Positions 34,434-42,006 of a stretch of 64,000 nucleotides of DNA are shown here, in pieces (the first letter of the stretch is position 1; each line of letters opens with the position of its first letter). The DNA lies in the NCBI GenBank assembly GCA_965247055.1, contig CBDFGE010000003.1, positions 1-64,000 on the forward strand, in the 5' to 3' direction. This stretch comes from CBDFGE01 sp965247055. Its GTDB lineage: Bacteria > Chloroflexota > Dehalococcoidia > Lucifugimonadales > JAGWBF01. Under the pieces are notes generated by a model. It was given only the letters and a program-made list of their open reading frames with translations. It was not told the DNA's origin and did not search any database. A program made the translations under genes and the position numbers.

Positions 34434-34622
34434 GATGAGGCTGGCGCGGGGGGCGGGTATACGGGGGTCGAGGTCGCGGCGGAGATCAACGACTTCGTGA
34501 GGGAGGCGACGGGGAGCTACCGGCATGTGAAGCCATTGGAAATCAAGGTTATTCTGCTCCAGGGCCGGGGCCGCATACTCCCCGAGCTGACCGAGAGCCT
34601 GGCCACCTTCAGCCACCGTCGC
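34434..34622 (+). pseudogene. NDH-2-like FAD/NAD(P) oxidoreductase fragment
   Basis: After an in-frame TAG (34431-34433) the frame reads AGAGGGYTGVEVAAEINDFV followed by REATGSYRHVKPLEIKVILL and LPELTESLATFSHRRL. This is the second Rossmann fold (GGGYTGVEVAAE) of type II NADH dehydrogenase-like proteins. Both the N- and C-terminal parts are missing; similarity stops where the TfoX fragment begins. Only about 60 residues remain. Confidence 0.75.
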
Positions 34623-34923
34623 CTACTCACTTTCGGTCCAGCCTGTGGGGTCTTCGGGGGCAGTGAGAGAGCGAAGCTTAGCCCCTGGCCCAGCCCAGTA
34701 CTTGAACCCCTTGTCTGTCCTGTGGCCCTCAGGGCCTACATAGACCATTCCTTTGAGCGAGTGGCCGGTGAAGTCCATTGGTCGTGCGTGCGGTTTAGCC
34801 AGTGATTTCTCATGGCTGTCGGGACCGACTCGCACTACCAGGTCGTCTCCTATAATGCCACAGCACATGTTGCCGCCTAGCATGAAGGAAAGGCCGCCAA
34901 ACATTTCTTCTCCGTGAGATCCT
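34623..34923 (-). pseudogene. TfoX N-terminal-domain protein cut by IS3 copy 2
   Basis: The frame ending TAG at 34623 encodes MFGGLSFMLGGNMCCGIIGD then DLVVRVGPDSHEKSLAKPHA, the TfoX-N signature (MFGG..FMxxGNMxxGI). The frame continues upstream of the Met as GSHGEE and runs into the IS3 copy at 34923, so about 25 N-terminal residues were lost to the insertion or to a deletion next to it. Confidence 0.8.
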
Positions 34924-34940
34924 TCAAGTGGACCCCATGA

Positions 34941-35876
34941 TCAGGACAGCGGTGAGGCTAAAATAAGAGAGTCTACCGCTGGGGTGTCTTGTAAACCTTC
35001 ATCCGATGGTAAGGCTCGTGGATGTTCCAGTAAACACCTTTGTGGGCTCACTGCATGGAACACCTGACCCGGTGACCGATAGCCCAGGGCTTGATGGGGC
35101 CGCTCTTGGTTGTAGAAGGCCAGATAAGCCCCAATCCCCTTTCTGGCCTCAGTCCCATTTTGGTATGCCTTCAGGTACACCTCCTCGTACTTGATGCTGC
35201 GCCACAGCCGTTCCACGAAGACGTTGTCCATGCACCGGCCCCTGCCGTCCATGCTCACTTGAACGCCTTGCGCCAGCAGCATGCTGGTGAAGGCCTCGCT
35301 GGTGAACTGGCTGCCCTGGTCGGTGTTGAAGATCTGTGGCCGACCCTTGCTCAAGGCCTCTTCCAGAGCCGCAACACAGAAGTCTACCTCCAGGGTGTTG
35401 GACAGCCGCCAGGCCAACACGTAGCGGCTGTGCCAGTCCATGATGGCCACCAAGTAGAGGAAACCCCGAGCCATGGGTATGTAGGTGATGTCGGTGGCCC
35501 ACACCTGGTTGACCCGGTTGATCTCCAGCCCCCTGAGCAAGTACGGATAGACCTTATGCCCTGGGTTTGGCTTGCTGGTGTTGGGACGCCGGTAGATGGC
35601 CTCCAGGCCTATCAGCTGCATCAGCCGGCGGACCCGCTTGCGGTTGACCTGGTGTCCGTGATTGCTGAGCCAGGCAGTCATCCTTCTGGAGCCGTAGAAA
35701 GGTGTCTTCAGGTACTGTTGGTCTATGAGGGCCATCAACTCCAAGTCCTCGGCGCCGGCCTCGGTTGGCAGGTAGTACAACGAGGAGCGGCTGATACCCA
35801 GCAAGGCGCACTGGCGCACCAGAGACAGCTTCGGTTCTTCTCGGTCAATCATGGCCCGGCGTTGGGACCGGCTCAC
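34941..35876 (-). CDS. IS3-family transposase OrfB, copy 2
   Basis: Identical in protein sequence to the copy at 17261-18196 (311 residues, DDE core with WATDITYIPM, FNTDQGSQFTS and MDNVFVERLWRS). GTG start overlapping the OrfA stop. Confidence 0.94.
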   Translation of the reverse strand: MSRSQRRAMIDREEPKLSLVRQCALLGISRSSLYYLPTEAGAEDLELMALIDQQYLKTPFYGSRRMTAWLSNHGHQVNRKRVRRLMQLIGLEAIYRRPNTSKPNPGHKVYPYLLRGLEINRVNQVWATDITYIPMARGFLYLVAIMDWHSRYVLAWRLSNTLEVDFCVAALEEALSKGRPQIFNTDQGSQFTSEAFTSMLLAQGVQVSMDGRGRCMDNVFVERLWRSIKYEEVYLKAYQNGTEARKGIGAYLAFYNQERPHQALGYRSPGQVFHAVSPQRCLLEHPRALPSDEGLQDTPAVDSLILASPLS

Positions 35877-36157
35877 AACCCGAAGCTCCGTGACAAAAAA
35901 TCCCGTTCCACCTTGAGCTGCCCAATCTGTTGGTAGAGCTGGGCAGTGAGGACCTCTTGGTCCTTCTCCTGGCGTCCACCACCATTTTCAAAGAGGTGCG
36001 GCGCCCCCTGAGTCAAGGCCTTCTTCCAGGCATGGATCTGGCTCGGGTGGACTTCAAACCGGCTGGCCAGCTCTGCAATGGTGTGCTCCCCCTGGAGCGC
36101 GGCCAAAGCCACTTTGGCCTTGAAGACTGGGCTGTGCTTCTTACGTGTTTGCTTCAT
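35873..36157 (-). CDS. IS3-family transposase OrfA, copy 2
   Basis: 94-residue helix-turn-helix protein identical to the copy at 18193-18477 except Asp for Asn in VERDFLSRS. The Asp version is probably ancestral, since related OrfA proteins have ERDFL there. Confidence 0.93.
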   Translation of the reverse strand: MKQTRKKHSPVFKAKVALAALQGEHTIAELASRFEVHPSQIHAWKKALTQGAPHLFENGGGRQEKDQEVLTAQLYQQIGQLKVERDFLSRSFGL

Positions 36158-36236
36158 GTCCTGCTCCTTGTTTCCGTCCTATTTTAGGAGCGGGACTCTC
36201 TCTTAGCCACCTGTCCGAATTTTGGGGTCCACCTCA

Positions 36237-36398
36237 AACAAACGTTTTGGAGCTATTTTGGAGCGCCTTAGCGGGGGAGATATCTCACGACGCCAGGCGG
36301 CACGGGAACTCAACATCGGCTATGCCACCTTGAAGAGGCTTCTGGATACCCGTGATGGGCACCTTGGGGAGCGGAAGGATCAAGATGCCTCCCCCTAG
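36237..36398 (+). pseudogene. Serine resolvase C-terminal remnant
   Basis: The 53 codons directly after the IS3 copy, ending TAG (36396-36398), read NKRFGAILERLSGGDISRRQ then AARELNIGYATLKRLLD. This is the DNA-binding helix-turn-helix end of a small resolvase/invertase. The catalytic domain is absent, removed at the IS boundary. Confidence 0.8.
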
Positions 36399-36474
36399 GT
36401 CCGGCACGAAGCTCTGTGGGTCACTTCCTGCGGGACATACCCGAAGCGATCATGAAATTGACATCGGGGAGGGG

Positions 36475-36500
36475 TTGACTTGTATACACCAACGTATACA
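36475..36500 (+). promoter_or_regulatory. Putative operator/promoter of the recombinase
   Basis: TTGACT (36475-36480) is followed by the perfect inverted repeat TGTATAC-ACCAAC-GTATACA (36481-36500), whose right arm gives a TATACA -10-like box, although the spacer is only 15 bases. It looks like a repressor site over a promoter, which would keep excision off. Confidence 0.5.
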
Positions 36501-36630
36501 CTACACCGCCACACCCGACACCACCGAGGGCAAAGATGAACTGGACCAGAGTCAGATCGATAACTTCCTCGCCACTCTGTCAGATGTCGCACTGGCTGTC
36601 GCCCGTAGGAAGGAGCAGATAGAGCCGTGA
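36475..36630 (+). CDS. Small protein coupled to the serine recombinase
   Basis: A frame of about 51 codons (TTG at 36475 after GGGGAGGGG) ends GKDELDQSQIDNFLATLSDV then ALAVARRKEQIEP. Its stop overlaps the recombinase start as GTGA, which argues for coupled translation. The amphipathic LATLSDVALAVARRK tail resembles short proteins often encoded just before such recombinases, but I cannot name it. The start is uncertain: the inverted repeat TGTATAC...GTATACA lies at its beginning, so translation could start further in or the frame could be read from upstream. Confidence 0.5.
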   Translation: MTCIHQRIHYTATPDTTEGKDELDQSQIDNFLATLSDVALAVARRKEQIEP

Positions 36631-38252
36631 GGGCCGTCGGCTACATAAGGGTCTCCTCCGCAGAGCAGGTGGAGGGCCACTCCCTCAATGCTCAGGAACG
36701 ACTCTTTCGCGATCTGTGCCGTAACAGGGGATGGGAGACGACGCGAGTTTACCGTGAAGAAGGCAAGAGCGCCCACGTAGACTCCATCAAAAAGCGGCCC
36801 GTGTTCCGCCAGCTTCTCGATGATGTTTCCAAAGGACTCTTCGATGTGGTCGTCGTCCATACACTGGACCGGTGGTCCCGGAATCTGAAGGTCTTGCTGG
36901 ACTCGGTAGCAGTCTTGACCGAGCACAACGTTGGCCTGGTCTCCATCACGGAGAAGCTGGATTGGTCGAGCCCGGAGGGGCGCCTGGTCGCCAGGACCCT
37001 GGGCAGCTTCGGCGAGTTCTTCTCCGATATGCTGGGAACCCACGTCAAGAAAGGAATAGACGAGCGGGCTCATCAGGGTAAGCACCTGGGCTCGGTCCCC
37101 TTCGGCTACCTGTCCTGCTACGAGAAGGGACAGCTGCATTGTGACGAGGAGCACGCTGGGGGAGTCCATGTAGTGCCTGAGGAGGCTGAGGCGGTCGGGG
37201 AACTGTTCCGTCGATATGCTGCTGGTACGGTCACCTTGTCTCGTCTCGCGTCGACCCTTAACGGGCAGGGGTTCAGGACCAGGAACACCAAGAGACTCCT
37301 CGATGGAACCGGCGATGTCTCCGCCGGCCCCAGGCTATTCACTACCGCCTCGGTCAGGGGTATCCTTCATAACGTCTTCTACACTGGGAAGGTACGTCAC
37401 AGGGACCAGGTCCTCCCCGGGGCCCATGACCCCGCTTTATCCGAGGATCTGTTCTTTACGGTCCAGGACAACCTGAGAAGAAACTCGGGCAGGTCCGAGA
37501 CCCTCGACTCCAGACCCGAGAGAGAATACCTCCTGAAGGGCCTTATCCGATGCGCCCATTGCCTCATGCCGATGTGGGCTCAGACTTACACCAATGGACG
37601 TCGCTACTACCGTGAGCAGTACGGGTCCCGGGGAGCCGGGTACTGCGTCGGTAGAAGTGGCTCCATGCCCTGCCATGTCCCCGAGGACCAGATCGGGCAG
37701 ATCATCGAAGCCATAGTGTTGCCGGAGGCCTGGATGGACCGAGTGCTGGTCCGAATCCACCTCGCTGATGACGTGAAGAGGGTGGGCCAGGAACGGGCGA
37801 AGGTCCAGCAACGTCTGAAGAGGCTGGGGGACGTCTATCTGGACGGGTTGAAAGGCCGGGATGAGTACCTGAGGGAGAAACGGTCCCTGGAGGACCAGAT
37901 GGTGTCTCTGGTGGTCCCTGGGGTGGACGCGGCTAGGGAGGCCGGGAAGCTCCTTGAGGACCTACCGGCACTGTGGGAGCAGGCTGACCTGGGCGAACGT
38001 CGCCGGAGCCTCCTCACCATGCTGGACGCTGTCTACGTGGATACCATCGAGGAGAAGTCTGTCGTCGCCATCCGCCCCAAGCCGGCATTCATGCCCCTCT
38101 TTGAGGTAGCCACTACCCGGGAAGGTAGCGGAGTCGTCCTGATCTCCGAAAAAGACTTGCCTCCGGACGCTTCTGAAGGTCCGGAGGCAACTGGTCCGTG
38201 TTTGTGGTGGAGACGGGGGAGGGTCGAACTCCCCGTCCAGAGTGCACCCTGA
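36627..38252 (+). CDS. Large serine recombinase of an ssrA-linked island
   Basis: Site-specific recombinase of 541 residues. GTG start at 36627. The N-terminal resolvase domain (RAVGYIRVSSAEQVEGHSLN, catalytic Ser in RVSS; LDRWSRNLKVLLDSV) is followed by a recombinase domain (FGYLSCYEKG ... RLASTLNGQGFRTRN), a zinc-ribbon region (GLIRCAHCLMPM ... YCVGRSGSMPCHV) and a long coiled coil. The last 16 codons (WWRRGRVELPVQSAP) read antisense through the 3' end of the tmRNA gene, and the preceding ones through the tmRNA terminator. In Dehalococcoides, vinyl-chloride-reductase islands sit at ssrA with a comparable recombinase (my recollection of the literature). This is the likely integrase of such an island. 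Confidence 0.93.
   Translation: MRAVGYIRVSSAEQVEGHSLNAQERLFRDLCRNRGWETTRVYREEGKSAHVDSIKKRPVFRQLLDDVSKGLFDVVVVHTLDRWSRNLKVLLDSVAVLTEHNVGLVSITEKLDWSSPEGRLVARTLGSFGEFFSDMLGTHVKKGIDERAHQGKHLGSVPFGYLSCYEKGQLHCDEEHAGGVHVVPEEAEAVGELFRRYAAGTVTLSRLASTLNGQGFRTRNTKRLLDGTGDVSAGPRLFTTASVRGILHNVFYTGKVRHRDQVLPGAHDPALSEDLFFTVQDNLRRNSGRSETLDSRPEREYLLKGLIRCAHCLMPMWAQTYTNGRRYYREQYGSRGAGYCVGRSGSMPCHVPEDQIGQIIEAIVLPEAWMDRVLVRIHLADDVKRVGQERAKVQQRLKRLGDVYLDGLKGRDEYLREKRSLEDQMVSLVVPGVDAAREAGKLLEDLPALWEQADLGERRRSLLTMLDAVYVDTIEEKSVVAIRPKPAFMPLFEVATTREGSGVVLISEKDLPPDASEGPEATGPCLWWRRGRVELPVQSAP
38149..38190 (-). terminator. Rho-independent terminator of ssrA
   Basis: On the minus strand, 12-base arms TTGCCTCCGGAC and GTCCGGAGGCAA (38157-38168 and 38179-38190) around a 10-base loop, followed by GTC and five T (38149-38153). 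It lies inside the 3' end of the recombinase gene. Confidence 0.85.
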
Positions 38253-38557
38253 CAGACTATGCTACAGGCTTGTCCGGCTATTTGTTCTCAGCCCTCTGGG
38301 CTTCTGCCGACCGAATCTCAGAGGACCCAGCCGATTCGACTTACCCAACTCTTATCGGCATGTGAGCAGTAGCATCCTGAATTTATGGCGCCTGCATCCC
38401 AACCTCCAGGATCCGTTGGGGCAGACGTAGCTGCCTGTTTAGGCAGCTAGTGCGAATTCACGTTCGCCAGTTAGTTTTTGCCATCTGATTTTCGAGGGTG
38501 ATGGCACCTCGGCCTGCAAATCGCCAGAATGGTCCCCTGTCGAACCCACGCGTCCCC
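38205..38557 (-). ncRNA. ssrA: tmRNA (ssrA), tag peptide GEREFALAA
   Basis: One-piece transfer-messenger RNA that rescues stalled ribosomes. The 5' end GGGGACG...GGTTCGACAGGGGACC pairs with the 3' end CGTCTCC (one G-U), the T arm is GACGGGGAG-TTCGACC-CTCCCC, and CCA is encoded (38205-38207). The tag frame at 38439-38468 reads GGC GAA CGT GAA TTC GCA CTA GCT GCC TAA, i.e. GEREFALAA, with the hydrophobic -ALAA protease signal and close to the Dehalococcoides tag. Length is 353 bases. The 3' end overlaps the serine recombinase by 48 bases, marking it as the island attachment site. Confidence 0.96.
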
Positions 38558-38566
38558 TACATCTCA

Positions 38567-38596
38567 ATTATCCCACACTTCTGGCCCTCTGTCCAA
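38567..38596 (-). promoter_or_regulatory. ssrA promoter
   Basis: Minus-strand TTGGAC (38591-38596), 18-base spacer, GATAAT (38567-38572), with the tmRNA 5' end 10 bases further on. Confidence 0.8.
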
Positions 38597-38677
38597 CACC
38601 GTGACTGTGAGTGGGGACCGGGGACCCTACTTGAATTGGTGGACCCGGCTACAGCATCAGGCTAATCCTAAGGCGGG

Positions 38678-39526
38678 TTAGCCACCCCCGAGTTTCAGGA
38701 CTCTGCGTGCGTTATCTAACAGCACCTTGGGACGCACCTCGTCCTTCAACGGTATGTTCTCGAAGTCCTGTAGCCAGCGGTCCGGTTGAATGTAGGGGTA
38801 GTCTGACCCAAACAGTACTTTGTCCTGAAGCCTGGTATTCGCCTCCCTGACCAGAGATTCAGGTATGTACCTGGGAGACCATCCCGATAGGTCCAGGAAA
38901 ACGTTAGCTTTGTGGAGTGCCACGGCTATCTGCTCCTCGATCCACGGCCAGGCGGGGTGGGCCATGACGACGGTGAGAGTAGGAAAGTCGGCTGCCACAT
39001 CGTCGATATAGGGAATGGGTGCACTGTGCTTCAGCTTCAGGCCGGCCCCTCCCGGCAACTCTGCGCCAGCCCCGGCGAACCCCGAGTGAAACAGCACCGG
39101 CACCCCAAGCTCCGCCGCTTTTTCGTACAGAGGATAAAACCGCGGATCATTGGGAAAGAAGGCCTGATGTACCGGATGCAGCTTCAGCCCCCTTAGTCCC
39201 AGCTCGCTCACGGCCCGTTCCAACTCTATAACCGCGGCCTTTCCCTTCCATGGGTCTACTCCCGCAAAGCCGATAAACTGGTCCGGATGATTTCTCACGA
39301 TGTGGGCCACGTAGTCGTTGGTGTCGGGGGGTTCCCCGGTAGAGGTCTCGGTGTCAACCGAGAAGATGACACCCAGGATATCCAGGTCCCTGTACTTGGC
39401 GGCCATCTCTTCGGCATCCTTGGGAGCCGCCTTAACCCGGAAGTACCGCCGCAGCTGCTCTTCCACCCCGATCTTATGTAGCCCGGGCTGCCGCGGTACA
39501 TGGACGTGCATATCTATGGCCCGCAT
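38678..39526 (-). CDS. Amidohydrolase family 2 protein
   Basis: Metal-dependent TIM-barrel hydrolase or decarboxylase of 282 residues. It begins MRAIDMHVHVPRQPG with the H-x-H metal motif, continues with GLKLHPVHQAFFPND, VLFHSGFAG (His), VVMAHPAWPW (His) and VLFGSDYPYIQPDRW (catalytic Asp), and ends PKVLLDNARRVLKL. The ACMSD/gamma-resorcylate decarboxylase relatives act on aromatic acids; the substrate here is unknown. The ATG at 39526 has GGAGG 9 bases upstream. It lies immediately beyond ssrA, outside the presumed island. Confidence 0.92.
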   Translation of the reverse strand: MRAIDMHVHVPRQPGLHKIGVEEQLRRYFRVKAAPKDAEEMAAKYRDLDILGVIFSVDTETSTGEPPDTNDYVAHIVRNHPDQFIGFAGVDPWKGKAAVIELERAVSELGLRGLKLHPVHQAFFPNDPRFYPLYEKAAELGVPVLFHSGFAGAGAELPGGAGLKLKHSAPIPYIDDVAADFPTLTVVMAHPAWPWIEEQIAVALHKANVFLDLSGWSPRYIPESLVREANTRLQDKVLFGSDYPYIQPDRWLQDFENIPLKDEVRPKVLLDNARRVLKLGGG

Positions 39527-39630
39527 CTTTCGGTCCTCCCGGCATGATGTAGCCCTGCCGTGCTTCCGGCCTGGGCGATCGCTTGAGTACGAAGGGTGGG
39601 GCAGAGAGGAAGTTTCCGTTGACTATGAGC

Positions 39631-39705
39631 TGGAGCGGGTGATCGGGATCGAACCGACGACAGCTAGCTTGGAAGGCTAGCGCTCTACCACTGAGCTACA
39701 CCCGC
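39631..39705 (-). tRNA. tRNA-Gly (anticodon TCC)
   Basis: Minus-strand cloverleaf: acceptor GCGGGTG/CACCCGC, D arm GCTCAGTGGTAGAGC, anticodon stem CTAGC/GCTAG with loop CTTCCAA, T arm GTCGG-TTCGATC-CCGAT, discriminator T and encoded CCA (39631-39633). Confidence 0.96.
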
Positions 39706-39786
39706 ACGTCCCCGCTGCCGGGCTCGGGGGCTGGATGACTCCCTACTAGCTTATATCCCGTATGCCGCCACCCTTCCACCGCTCCA

Positions 39787-41838
39787 CTAGCTGATAAGGG
39801 GCGTTACTTTCAGGAACACGGGCGCAAATACCAGGGATACTATGGCCATGAGCTTGAGCAGGATGTTTAGCGAAGGGCCGGAGGTATCTTTGAAGGGGTC
39901 GCCCACCACATCCCCTTCAACAGCTGCCTTGTGGGGCTCGGACCCCTTGCCCCCGTAGTGCCCGATCTCTATGTACTTCTTGGCGTTGTCCCACGCTCCA
40001 CCCGCGTTAGCCATCGTGATCGCCAGCACCAACCCTGCCGCAACGGCCCCCATCAGGAGGCCGCCCAACGCCTGGGTCCCCAGGGTAAAGCCAACCACCA
40101 GCGGGGCACCCACCGCCATCAGGCCCGGGACGATCATCTCCCTGAGCGCCCCACTGGTGCTGATGTCCACACACCGGGCGTATTCCGGCCGGCCCGTCCC
40201 CTCCATTATGCCAGGGATCTCGCGGAACTGGCGCCTTACTTCGTTGACTATCGAAAAGGCGGCCCTTCCGACGGCCCTCATGGTCATGGCGGAGAACAGG
40301 AATGGGAGCATTGCGCCGACCAACAGGCCGGCCAGGGTCGTGTGCTTCAGCAGGTTGATCTCCTCAAGCCCTGTCGCCTGCGCATAGGCGGCCAGCAGGG
40401 CCAGCGCGGTCAGGGCGGCGGAGCCGATGGCAAACCCCTTTCCCGTAGCCGCGGTGGTGTTTCCGAGGGCATCGAGCTGGTCGGTGCGCTGCCGTACTTC
40501 GGGCGCCAGGTTGGCCTGCTCAGCTATCCCACCGGCGTTATCGGCCACCGGCCCATAAGCGTCGGTGGCCAGGGTGATGCCGAGGGTAGACAGCATTCCG
40601 ACTCCCGCCATGGCGACCCCATAAAACCCGGCCAGCTCGAAGGCGGCCAGGATGGCCCCGCCAATGATGAGCACGGGAATCAAGGTGCTTTGCATCCCCG
40701 TCGCTATGCCACTGATCATGGTGGTCGCGGCCCCGGTCTGGGCCGCCTCTGCCACCCGCTTGGTGGGCCCGTAGTCGTAAGATGTGTAGTACTCGGTTAC
40801 CACCCCGATTATGACGCCCGCTCCCAGGCCCGCCACGATCGCCCAGAAGATATCGAAATCGCTCACGTCCGGCGCTATCAGGCCATCCAGGTCCAGCCAT
40901 ATCACCGCTCCCAAGGTGAACAGCAGGACCAGTAGGGCTGAGGTGAAGATACCCCGACGCAGCGCCCACAGAAGCTGGCCAAAGGAGGCCTTTTCGCCGC
41001 TCCTTACCAGGAAGGTGCCCAGTATGGACGCCACGATGCCGAATCCGGCCACAAGCAGGGGCAGCAGGGCTACGTCACTCTTCCATCCCTCCGTCGATGC
41101 TGCTGCCGCAGCCAGGGCTATCGCAGCTATGATGGAGCCCACGTACGATTCGAAAAGGTCGGCCCCCATGCCCGCCACATCCCCCACGTTGTCTCCCACG
41201 TTGTCGGCTATGACCGCGGGGTTCCGGGGGTCATCCTCGGGGATGCCGGCCTCCACCTTGCCCACCAGGTCGGCGCCCACGTCGGCTGCCTTGGTGAATA
41301 TGCCTCCACCTACCCTGGCGAAGAGGGCTATGGAAGAGGCACCAAACCCAAACCCCAACACGTAACTGATGTCCTGGAAGATGACGTACAGTATGGTCAC
41401 CCCCAAGAGCCCCACTCCAACTACCGTGAAGCCCATAACGGCCCCGCTGGAGAAGGCGACCCGGAGCGCGGGATTCAGTCCCCTCATGGCGGCAGCAGTG
41501 GTCCGTACGTTGGCCCGTGTGGCCACGTTCATGCCTATGAATCCGGCCGTGGCCGAGCAGATGGTCCCTACCAGGTAGGCGATGGCGGTCCGCGGTATCC
41601 AGGAGTCACCGGTGTACCGGTCTATCAGCAACCACAAGACCACGAACATCACCAATATGAAGGGAACCAGGGCCAGATACTCCCTGCGCAAGAAGGCCAC
41701 CGCCCCCTCTTGAATGGCCTGGGCAATGGCCCGCATGCGGGCGTTCCCCTGGTCGGCGGCCATCACCCGGAATATAAGGACGGTGGAGAAGACGAGGGCC
41801 AGTCCCCCGAGGGCGGCAGATATGACGATGGGCAACAT
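39787..41838 (-). CDS. hppA: Membrane-bound ion-translocating pyrophosphatase
   Basis: Integral membrane pump of 683 residues with about 16 spans that couples PPi hydrolysis to H+ or Na+ export. Signatures include the substrate loop ADVGADLVGKVEAGIPEDDP, DNVGDNVGDVAGMGADLFES, and MANAGGAWDNAKKYIE plus HKAAVEGDVVGDPFKDTSGP near the C-terminus. In the K+-selectivity motif GNTTAATGKGFAIG the key positions are Ala and Gly, not the Lys and Thr of K+-independent pumps, so a K+-stimulated enzyme is expected; whether it moves H+ or Na+ is not decided. It has its own promoter. Confidence 0.96.
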   Translation of the reverse strand: MLPIVISAALGGLALVFSTVLIFRVMAADQGNARMRAIAQAIQEGAVAFLRREYLALVPFILVMFVVLWLLIDRYTGDSWIPRTAIAYLVGTICSATAGFIGMNVATRANVRTTAAAMRGLNPALRVAFSSGAVMGFTVVGVGLLGVTILYVIFQDISYVLGFGFGASSIALFARVGGGIFTKAADVGADLVGKVEAGIPEDDPRNPAVIADNVGDNVGDVAGMGADLFESYVGSIIAAIALAAAAASTEGWKSDVALLPLLVAGFGIVASILGTFLVRSGEKASFGQLLWALRRGIFTSALLVLLFTLGAVIWLDLDGLIAPDVSDFDIFWAIVAGLGAGVIIGVVTEYYTSYDYGPTKRVAEAAQTGAATTMISGIATGMQSTLIPVLIIGGAILAAFELAGFYGVAMAGVGMLSTLGITLATDAYGPVADNAGGIAEQANLAPEVRQRTDQLDALGNTTAATGKGFAIGSAALTALALLAAYAQATGLEEINLLKHTTLAGLLVGAMLPFLFSAMTMRAVGRAAFSIVNEVRRQFREIPGIMEGTGRPEYARCVDISTSGALREMIVPGLMAVGAPLVVGFTLGTQALGGLLMGAVAAGLVLAITMANAGGAWDNAKKYIEIGHYGGKGSEPHKAAVEGDVVGDPFKDTSGPSLNILLKLMAIVSLVFAPVFLKVTPLIS

Positions 41839-41885
41839 GCAGGCTCTCCGAGCTTAGTCACGGCCCCAGCGGCCGGGCATGAGAG

Positions 41886-41914
41886 AACCTAGCACACCTG
41901 CCCTGGGGTGTCAA
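41886..41914 (-). promoter_or_regulatory. hppA promoter
   Basis: Minus-strand TTGACA (41909-41914), 17-base spacer, TAGGTT (41886-41891), 48 bases before the hppA ATG. Confidence 0.65.
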
Positions 41915-42006
41915 GTAAGGGCTGCGCCAGAAGCTCATCGAGCGTCTGCAAACGGGGTTGGTTTAAGTCGACCTGGGACAGGTGATTGGGGGACCCGCCT
42001 TGGGAC

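Larger units (their letters stand above)
34924..36236 (-). mobile_element. IS3-family insertion sequence, copy 2
   Basis: 1313 bp, same ends and content as copy 1 with a single base difference (C35902). Its flanks, CCT on the left and AAC on the right, are not a 3-base duplication, and the two sides carry truncated, unrelated genes. That pattern indicates recombination or deletion at the element after insertion. Confidence 0.93.

Noticed and set aside
36427..38700. Second copy of the ssrA 3' end as the far island boundary
   Set aside because: I searched by eye for GAGACGGGGGAGGGTCGA-like sequence elsewhere in the window and saw none; only tRNA T-arms share the TTCGA core.
39931..40935. Long plus-strand frame opposite hppA
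   Set aside because: Antisense of the pyrophosphatase; no motif, no start signal.
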